Assembly: GCA_001969505.1 (NCBI GenBank)
Contig: LSSK01000791.1
Span: 1-12,028, forward strand
Length of the DNA: 12,028 nt
Direction of reading: 5' to 3'
DNA from: Zancudomyces culisetae
Lineage: Eukaryota > Kickxellomycota > Harpellomycetes > Harpellales > Legeriomycetaceae
The notes under the pieces were generated by a model that saw nothing but the letters and a program-made list of their open reading frames with translations, ran no database searches and was not told the origin of the DNA. The translations under genes and the position numbers were made by a program. Positions within the stretch are counted from its first letter, which is position 1, and every line of letters begins with the position of its first letter. Below are positions 1 to 6,763 of this stretch, one piece after another.

Positions 1-592
1 CATAGGTGGCAGTTTTTACAGAAAAGTTAATACAACTAAACCAATATCTCCAATTTAAAACATGTACTCATTTATTTTGCAAAAGCTAGCAAAGTAACTC
101 TTAGATGTCATCACACACTTTTACGAGTATTCAGACATTTCGTTTATCCAGCTTTCGATAATATTGAACTCAACCCATGACACTGCTTACAAGCGTACTA
201 AAAATAAATAAAATGTAACTCTTGGACAAGTTCAGCTAGTGAATAAGCAGTATAGTGTATTCCTATTTCTTCTCACTTCTCCCTTTCGCTAGAACCAAGG
301 CTATAAGCTAACACACAGTACACATATCTTTATATTTAGATGTTGTGTCTTCAAGTAATTTACCCCATAATATAACCCTAGGAGCGCTATACACGTATTT
401 ACCTGTTTATAGTATTTTCGACTTAGACCTATCCCAATACCTCGTTAATCTGGAAAGAGAAAAATATGCACATATAAAGGTATCAATTCCCTCGAAAAAC
501 GTTTCAATACACTATTTCCTAATTTTACCTTTTCTATCAAAATTTTCAAGAATAAAAGTGGAGCACATAAATAGGAAGAGACGCTAATCAAA
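1..592. other. Upstream intergenic region of the surface-protein gene; no gene seen
   Basis: I see no supported gene here. Open frames around 345-660 on both strands have no homology I recognise, are AT-rich and lack a convincing ATG context or signal peptide. The right end is the promoter and 5' leader of the spliced gene starting at 593. An AT-rich TATA-like stretch (CATAAATAG, about 566-574) lies only about 20 bases before that ATG, too close to be a safe TATA call. Confidence 0.5.
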
Positions 593-1633
593 ATGAACAG
601 ATATATATTTCTACTTCTAACTTGTCCTTTATACGCATTAGGTATATCACATAAATACATGCATCTTATATTGTAATGTAAACATTTCTAATACATTATT
701 TATATGTCATTAATATAGACTCAAAAAGATATGATGATTTACCAGAAAATGGTGATACTGATATCCCTCAACGAACTGATATTTTAAAGAGGAATTTCAG
801 AACGCTAGCAAGGGACGATATTTTTGATTATAATAACATGGAATACAACAAAAGAGATGTGGGATCATCACCACATCCAACCAACAACAAGCCCAGGACG
901 TCATCTGGAAACCAAAATGAACCCACCAACCTACCACCAAAAATTATTCTTGTGAGCTTTGAGAGTATAACATTAGAGACTGAGAGTAAAAGTGACCCAT
1001 TAAAAACAAAGCACAACTTGGTTCAGAATGATGAATATGCACCACCTACAAATCCAAAAAAACAAGAAAATAACAGCGATACTGATGATGAAAGCAATAA
1101 AACTACTAAAAGTAGCCCTAGTAGAGATGGAGGAAACATTGGTGTGTACGAAAACTTTTCAAAAGCATTTCTAAGAAACCTTGACACCAACTACCAGCAA
1201 AACACAAATCCTGAAGTAAAAAAACAAGAAAATGGGGTACAGCCACAACGCACAGAAAATGAAGCTGGTATACAAATGGAAACACGCCCGTCCAGCTATC
1301 TTGCACATTCATCTAACAACGAGAAGAGTGTCTTGAAAGTTTTTGGAAACAAGGTTAATGGTATGTCAATAATTTACAAAGAATTATCTCTTTTTTACAG
1401 TTTTCACTATTTCCACTAGCCTCTATCATCATTATACTTGCATTTATTAACAAATAGAAGACCAAAATAGTCTTGACGAAGGGCTGCGTAATACAAAATA
1501 TGTAAACAGAACTAGCTCTAAAACAACAGCATCATATGACAGCAGCTTTGTTGATACTGGGGTAAGGGTTAGTGCTAGTGTGCTCTTAGTGTCAGGTGTT
1601 CTTGCCTGTGGTTTTCTAGTATGTATTTTCTAG
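593..1633 (+). CDS. Secreted, probably GPI-anchored, hydrophilic surface protein (three exons)
   Basis: I do not recognise a family. Exons read as 593-641, 719-1360 and 1458-1633, giving 288 residues in a continuous frame. Introns are 642-718 (donor GTATAT, acceptor ATATAG) and 1361-1457 (donor GTATGT, acceptor AAATAG); both have a TTAA(C/T) branch-like site just before the AG. The N-terminus (residues 1-16, MNRYIFLLLTCPLYAL) is a typical signal peptide. The middle (about 63-255) is rich in Asn, Ser, Thr, Pro, Lys and Glu, looks disordered, and has N-glycosylation sequons at Asn134, 143, 162 and 247. The C-terminus is a Ser-rich stretch (250-260) followed by a terminal hydrophobic run (268-288), the layout of a GPI attachment signal. 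Lys-Arg pairs end at residues 20, 41 and 62, candidate Kex2 sites. A motif close to TNP-KKQEN occurs twice. Expected location is the plasma membrane or cell wall. Splicing explains why only the middle part appears as an ORF. The GPI call is inferred from layout; a single C-terminal membrane anchor is the alternative. Confidence 0.62.
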
Positions 1634-2932
1634 GTATAATTCAACAAGAGGCTCAAGTTTTTATTTATGTTTCTCGCAGTGTTAAAGTGTGAAAAAACAA
1701 AACAAAGTGTTATTTGGTTTATATACCTCATTTTAAGTATTTATATTATCACTAATTTACATTTGGAAAGTATAGGTGTAAGTGCTTAGTACACACGCCA
1801 CAATAAACTAAGCAAAACTTATAAGGTAGTTCTGGTTTCAAGTCGTTTACTTAAAACTCAACGTATACGTGAAGCGTTTTTACAGATAAAGCACATCTTA
1901 ATCGCGACTCCCCCCCTTTTTTTTGTCATATTTGGTTACTATTGCTCTTGGCTACGGTAACATCTTTACCTCTTACCATGTTGCTAGTTCGCCTAGTTTA
2001 CCAGGGGTTACCTGTTGAATACAACACAATCTGTTTAAATGTAGTAAGACGTTTTTGTTTTAAAATATGAACATCGTACAAGAATATATACTACCTTGTG
2101 ATTGAAGATTCATTAGTTTTGATATTTCTTCAAAACCCGCAAAGTCAAGTTGTAACGCAGAAGGGAGGATGAAGTCACTGTTTGGTACGAATTTTACAGA
2201 GTTATTTGAATTGTTCAGCTTTGCTTTAGAATTCTTTGAGAGCTAAAAGACAATTAAACAGTTCTGGTTCTTACAAGAATATTTCACGTTGTTGTTCGTA
2301 TATCACTTGTCAACAAACTAGTTTTTTTTCTTACACACTACACTCCTCTTCCCCAACGTTTAGAAAGCACAAGGTGTAGCTGTGATGATTAGTAATATCT
2401 TTTGCTAACTTTGATTTCCTAGTTTTACTAATCCAATTATCGTTTCTATCTCATGAATTTCCATATCGTAATTGGTTTCTGATTGAGATAAAAAGTCCCC
2501 CAAGAAAACCAGCGAAACAATAATGGAACAAATCACATTCGCAGAAAAAGACAATTGTTTATCCACAAGTTTTGTCTGTGAAAAAGAAAAATCGACCAAC
2601 AAGAGCTGAATCGTGTTGGGTTTCCCAGTTTGAACCACGGCTTTTCCTTCATATGCAAAAAAAAGTACAGATTAGTAATGTAATATCAGGGGGAATTTTT
2701 TTTGGCTAGTAATGCGTTTGGGGATGTTTTTTACTCTTCTTACTAAGTTTAAATTTGTTCGACTCGAAATTCTTACAGGTATACCTAAACACACTGGTAT
2801 GTTTGACTGAGAAGCACGCTTAATAAGTTCACATAACACAGAACAGGGGACATAAGTAAAATAAGAAAGGAATTTCTTCCTTTGAACCAAAACAGAAAAA
2901 AGCGGATAAATTTACAGTTACAAAAGCACAAG
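1634..2932. other. Intergenic region, 1.3 kb, between surface-protein gene and RIB1
   Basis: It holds the 3' end of the upstream gene and the RIB1 promoter. It is AT-rich, with a C-run/T-run junction near 1911-1924. No tRNA box A/B pair was found. On the minus strand the frame ending at 2405 stays open for about 95 codons and follows a TTACTAAT branch-like site, but no ATG exon could be attached to it, so it is not called a gene. A C-box-like GTGATGA (about 2382) and a CTGA (about 2479) lack a terminal stem, so no snoRNA is claimed. Confidence 0.5.
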
Positions 2933-4198
2933 ATGTCAAATAGAAATGGGATAGATACCAGAAGAGATTCTAGCGATTTTGATACTAATTCAACCAGAAC
3001 CGGTTCGCATGATGACTTGAGGAAGAATGATTCTTCTACTGTCGGAATTGCTGGAAACGAAAGGGTGATATCGACTCTACTAGAATCTGTTCAATTAAAC
3101 ACGGCCGATAAACGGGTTTCTGAATCAAAAAAAGCGGCACATCCGAAGCGCGTCACAGTCGAATGTCAAGTACGAGCCAGAATACCTTATCCAGGCGGTC
3201 AGTTTTACCTACATTTATACAAAAATGATTTTGATAATAAAGAGCACCTGGCAATTGTATTTGGAAATACAATAAAATCAAAAAGCCTAGAGCGGGTTCG
3301 AGAAGGGGAGACAGAGATGGATAGAAAAGTTAGAGGAGCATCGGTAGACGACGGCAGCTCTCATTTGAACAATGAAAATCAAAAAGCTTTGATTCCGCTT
3401 GTGAGAATACATTCGGAATGCTACACTGGAGAAACCGTTTCGTCGACTAGATGTGATTGCGGCTACCAGCTGGCAGAATCTATGCGTTTGATGTCTAATC
3501 TAAACAATGGCGTTGTAGTATACCTAAGACAGGAGGGTAGAAACATAGGCTTAGGCGAAAAACTCAAAGCGTACAACCTACAGGATATGGGTCATGATAC
3601 TGTAAATGCAAATCTTCTGTTAAACCATCCAGCGGATGGGAGAACATATGAAGTTGCAAGAGCAATCTTGTTTGATTTAGACTGCTTGGAAATGAACCTG
3701 TTAACCAACAACCCCGATAAAATAAAACAACTTACAGAGGGCGATTGTGACGACACGAAGGAAAGGCTTACGGTGGTTGAGCGAATACCAATGATACCAA
3801 GCTGGTGGTTAGACGGAGATACAGCCCACCATATGGAAACCTTTCAAGGTCTTTCAAAGCCAACAAGTTCGCGAAAAAATAGCTTTGACGAACCCCGTGA
3901 TTCTTTTCAACAAATAGAGCAAAAGGAAGCCACTTCCTTGGATGATGCAACTGATCGCCTGCGACGCAAAAGCTTTGTAGCATCCTACACCCAACTAAGC
4001 AGCATGGGTGATTCTGCACCAAGCAACCCTGCCACTATTAACCCCGTGCCTTTTATGTCCGGATTTTCCGATCCTCTCCAGTTTTCTTCTCATCAACGCC
4101 ATGTTAGACCATTTGGTCCCTCTATGGCAGAAGCTGACAAATATTTGTATACGAAGGCTTTAAAAATGGGCCATATGTTGAACATTGAGCAGAAATAA
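2933..4198 (+). CDS. RIB1: GTP cyclohydrolase II, first step of riboflavin synthesis
   Basis: Converts GTP to 2,5-diamino-6-ribosylamino-4(3H)-pyrimidinone 5'-phosphate, formate and pyrophosphate, committing GTP to flavins; expected in the cytosol. The protein is 421 residues with no intron. The start is the first in-frame ATG (2933; A at -3); the open frame extends 17 codons further upstream without an ATG. Zinc ligands are Cys163, Cys174 and Cys176 in HSECYTGE...RCDCGYQL. They have the same spacing as E. coli RibA Cys54/65/67, and a constant offset of 109 places the other key residues: Tyr214, Asp235, Arg237, Thr258 and Lys263. [20 protein letters not shown] (199-218) is the family signature. 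Regions outside the core are longer than in bacteria or S. cerevisiae (345 residues): a polar N-terminus (1-73), an insert at about 115-150 before the zinc site, and a Ser/Pro-rich tail (about 310-400) ending in a more ordered segment (400-421). These look like disordered additions. Trp291 and Trp292 use TGG. No regulatory element such as an FMN riboswitch is seen. Confidence 0.97.
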   Translation: MSNRNGIDTRRDSSDFDTNSTRTGSHDDLRKNDSSTVGIAGNERVISTLLESVQLNTADKRVSESKKAAHPKRVTVECQVRARIPYPGGQFYLHLYKNDFDNKEHLAIVFGNTIKSKSLERVREGETEMDRKVRGASVDDGSSHLNNENQKALIPLVRIHSECYTGETVSSTRCDCGYQLAESMRLMSNLNNGVVVYLRQEGRNIGLGEKLKAYNLQDMGHDTVNANLLLNHPADGRTYEVARAILFDLDCLEMNLLTNNPDKIKQLTEGDCDDTKERLTVVERIPMIPSWWLDGDTAHHMETFQGLSKPTSSRKNSFDEPRDSFQQIEQKEATSLDDATDRLRRKSFVASYTQLSSMGDSAPSNPATINPVPFMSGFSDPLQFSSHQRHVRPFGPSMAEADKYLYTKALKMGHMLNIEQK

Positions 4199-4724
4199 CC
4201 CCGTAAAGTTCCCCCTCCTTCTTCTTTATTTTTCAGATAACACTCTATGCCTGTCAATGTACACAAATATTCTTTTTTCTTTATTTATTTACATACAGAT
4301 GTTAAAAATAATGCACTTATATAGAATACTTTAACTACGGATTTTTTAGGTTTTTTTAGAGTTGCTAGGTTACTAGAATCCTTGTTTTCTTTATTCTTTC
4401 CCAAAATTATGGATGGGTTTACCACCAATGTGAATAATAAATGCTAGTGGAATAATATATTGTATTTTGCTGTTATTCGAAACCAAAGCTGCAAAAACAA
4501 AAGTGGACTTTGATAGTCAGACTGAGCGGGAACTTGAATATAATAATCAATGGTATATCGAATACTGATAACAACTATACGTATTCTCCGTAGATTTTTT
4601 CTTTTCGGCTACTAACTTTAAAAATCATTTTTTCTGTGTAAAAGAGAAAAATCAGTGAAAACACATGGTAACTCAAAAAAAAACAGAAACGATGAGATAT
4701 GATTATGATCATGGTTATAACTAA

Positions 4725-5141
4725 TATAGGCTACCAATACCCGTGAGATGCTACTATTGTTTTTTTACTCTAACATGAAAAGTATGTTATCAAATCTACA
4801 ATCTTGTAGACATTTTACAGGACAACCTAGATGTGTCTTTTTCTCCTCAAGGCAGTCCATATATCCTCACTTTATTGAACAATATTCAAAATTATTCTAT
4901 ACTAGAAAGTGATCATAGTGTTATAGATATGGATGCTGTGTGACGTGCTTTGTATAAGCTATCACCAATAAATTGTTTAACTGTGTTTTTAAACTGGTAT
5001 CAGTCTGAAACATCTATCAAACTCCGACAAAATCTGAAGACCACACAATGACAGAATTTTGCTAAATGGGTATTTGGTCTGGATTGAATGGACAGATGCT
5101 TCTCTAGAGTATCATTCCTTCTTTACTTTATTCTGAAAAGA
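4725..5141 (+). other. Coding-like frame broken only by TGA codons (cryptic spliced gene or decayed ORF)
   Basis: Read in the frame of position 4725, there are 139 codons with no TAA or TAG; the stops are TGA at 4776, 4941, 5049 and 5085. Between them the translation has a protein-like composition, for example SPQGSPYILTLLNNIQNY near 4842-4895 and RALYKLSPINCLTVFLNWYQ right after the TGA at 4941. Two readings are possible. In the first, introns remove the stops: a possible GTGAGA...ACAG intron at 4743-4820 and an in-frame GTGTGA...TCAG intron at 4938-5003 would remove two of them and end the protein at TGA 5049, preceded by small exons from an ATG at 4409. In the second, TGG codons have decayed to TGA. 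I recognise no family. The predicted product of the spliced version is only about 76 residues, which is weak evidence. Confidence 0.25.
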
Positions 5142-5300
5142 TAATGGCTTTGTTTATTTATTAAACAAATCAAATAGTTGTATTTAACACGCGCATTTAT
5201 CTTTTAGAAGCCAGAAAATATGTGTGTGTATGTGTGTCTTTTTTTTATCTACTAATACGCCCAAGTACAAACTTGCACAAAAAGTGATAACCGTAGGCAG

Positions 5301-5480
5301 GCGGATATGGTAGTGGCAAAAAAAACGAAGTCCAGTTGGTTCATTAATGCACGGAAAGGAGTATTCGCATTTGCCTTTCCCAGCACATTCAAAGGTGTTG
5401 CAGAGATGAGGAAGAGGCTTTGCATTTGAGGCTCCAACGCCTCAGCTGCCCCCAACCTCAAGTTTGTGGACTATTGGGCC
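5301..5480 (+). other. GC-richer coding-like island with one internal TGA
   Basis: The frame starting GCG GAT ATG (ATG at 5307) runs 42 codons to TGA at 5427, then continues in the same frame through residues GSNASAAPNLKFVDYWAI to TAG at 5478. It has the same phase as the 4725-5141 island; a GTATCA donor at 5109 and an AG at 5299-5300 would join the two without a shift. The opposite strand is also open for 69 codons here (5461 to 5252), so strand and reality are both uncertain. No homology was recognised. Confidence 0.2.
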
Positions 5481-5764
5481 ATTTAGTTCTAATTTTTTCC
5501 TCAAATTCTGATTCGTTTGAGATAATTAAGGGATAAAACAATTGGCCTCCAGAACATAAGAGGATTTTACTCCCAATTGATTTTTATATAACCATTGAGT
5601 TTGAAAATGACTCGATGCATGAAATATGGGAAGATAGGATGTTATAGCCAACAGAACCGTGCTTCAAGAGGATATATTCCTAGATTCAATTAGCCTAGTT
5701 TCACAACTTTTAGTTTATATTTATCCAGAACAAAGTTATCTGACCTCTATTATACATATTCGGC

Positions 5765-5770
5765 TATAAA
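5765..5770 (+). promoter_or_regulatory. Possible TATA element of CNB1
   Basis: TATAAA lies within cggctataaacaatc, about 55 bases upstream of the CNB1 ATG. Spacing and sequence are suitable, but such AT-rich words are frequent in this window. Confidence 0.25.
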
Positions 5771-5820
5771 CAATCTTTTATTCTAAACATAAAAACACTT
5801 ATTGAATTCTACTCGGTGAA

Positions 5821-6567
5821 ATGGAAAAAGCGTTAAAAGCGGGCTTGGATGAGTTGAAATCTCTGTCAGAATCAACAAACTGTAAGATATTCTATTTTTA
5901 TTTACGTCATTTGTGCCTGTAAATACTATTTATATTGTGTAGTTTTTTTAACGGAGAATTTATGCCCCATCGTATGTATTTATGTGATGTGAAATGGCAA
6001 CAGTTGGTTTTGAAGATCAATCATTTAGTGCTTGCAAAGTAGCCTGTTTTAATTTTAAAAGAACATCAGTATAATAACTATTGAATGTGTATAGTCACCA
6101 CAGAGGAAATAAAATCATTATACCAGCGATTTGCAAAATTGGACAAAGATAATTCCGGCTCGATAGACAAAGAGGAGTTTCTCGCAATACCACAACTGGC
6201 AAATAACCCGTTGGCAGGAAGACTGATAGATGTGTTTGATAGAGATGGTGGTGGTGATGTGGACTTTAAAGAGTTTATTATTGGCTTGAGTGCATTCAGT
6301 AACAAAGGCAAGAAGGCTGACAAGATAAAGTTTGCATTTCTGATATACGACGTAGACCGCGATGGATATATTTCCAATGGAGAGCTGTTTATGGTGCTCA
6401 AGCTAATGGTAGGGAACAACTTGAATAATACGCAATTACAGCAAATAGTTGACAAAACTATACTTGCGGCAGATCAGGATGGAGACGGCAAAATTAGCTT
6501 TGATGAATTCAACCGCTTTGTATCCAACAGTCAAGTCGCTAGACAGCTCACTCTTGATGATTTCTAG
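5821..6567 (+). CDS. CNB1: Calcineurin regulatory subunit B (two exons)
   Basis: Calcium-binding regulatory subunit of the calcineurin phosphatase; with calmodulin it activates the catalytic A subunit, which controls stress and ion responses. Exon 1 is 5821-5881, the intron 5882-6094 (donor GTAAGA, acceptor GTATAG, phase 1, 213 nt), exon 2 6095-6567; the product is 177 residues, against 175 in S. cerevisiae. The junction codon makes Phe21, giving ESTNFTTEEI, which matches the TNF-(x)n-E segment before the first EF hand in other CNB proteins and supports the splice. Four complete EF-hand loops are at 37-48, 69-80, 96-107 and 137-148, each with Asp at position 1 and Glu at position 12. NPLAGR and DGGGDVDF are family hallmarks. 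Oddity: the N-terminus reads Met-Glu, not the Met-Gly that is myristoylated in other fungi and animals; an in-frame TGA at 5803 excludes a simple upstream extension. An ORF-only call would start wrongly at 6085, inside the intron. The gene is convergent with IPK1, 196 bases away. Confidence 0.95.
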
Positions 6568-6763
6568 TCCGTTCTTGCCTTTTTTTGAATACGAGGTTTT
6601 TTTTGTACTATTGGACTCTTGAATTAAACGATTGTTTCTTATAACCATGTGATTAATTTGAGGTTTATTTTTAAAGCGCTTGTTAATGACAATAAACTTA
6701 AAAAAACAGCGCATATTGAATGTTTAAGTAACCATAGCTAGAGAGAAAAAGGTGCTAGAGACA
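6568..6763. other. Convergent 3' ends of CNB1 and IPK1
   Basis: This 196-base gap separates the stop codons of two converging genes. It is AT-rich with T-runs after the CNB1 stop (6580-6604) and no open frame of note. It must contain the 3' processing signals of both transcripts, which may overlap. Confidence 0.6.

Larger units (their letters stand above)
4199..5820. other. Intergenic region with coding-like islands, no confident gene
   Basis: This 1.6 kb gap between RIB1 and CNB1 contains the RIB1 3' end (pyrimidine-rich at 4208-4265), a canonical TACTAAC branch-point sequence at about 4610-4616, and two stretches in the same plus-strand frame that read like protein (4725-5141 and 5301-5480). 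In the first, the only stops are TGA; a single TGA splits the second. The part from about 5265 to 5480 is visibly more GC-rich than its surroundings. The last 300 bases form the CNB1 promoter, with a TATAAA-like site at 5765-5770, about 55 bases before the CNB1 ATG. No tRNA was found. Confidence 0.45.

Noticed and set aside
2380-2485. C/D box snoRNA (GTGATGA ... CTGA)
   Set aside because: The flanks cannot form the terminal stem, no clear C'/D' pair is present, and such words are frequent in AT-rich DNA.
5429-5446. Hairpin GAGGC-tccaac-GCCTC as a terminator or tRNA arm
   Set aside because: There is no tRNA box A/B around it, and eukaryotic genes do not use such hairpins as terminators; it is a short isolated stem.
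4725-5480. Genome-wide reassignment of TGA to tryptophan
   Set aside because: Trp codons checked in RIB1, IPK1 and GCLM are TGG, and full-length genes need no TGA readthrough.
6078-6455. Minus-strand ORF of 125 codons opposite CNB1
   Set aside because: It is antisense to the EF-hand coding sequence; its Ser/Pro/Leu-rich product is typical of an antisense shadow.
6085-6567. CNB1 starting at the ATG at 6085 (MCIVTTEE...)
   Set aside because: That ATG lies inside the intron, ten bases before the GTATAG acceptor; splicing to exon 1 at 5821-5881 restores the conserved TNF segment.
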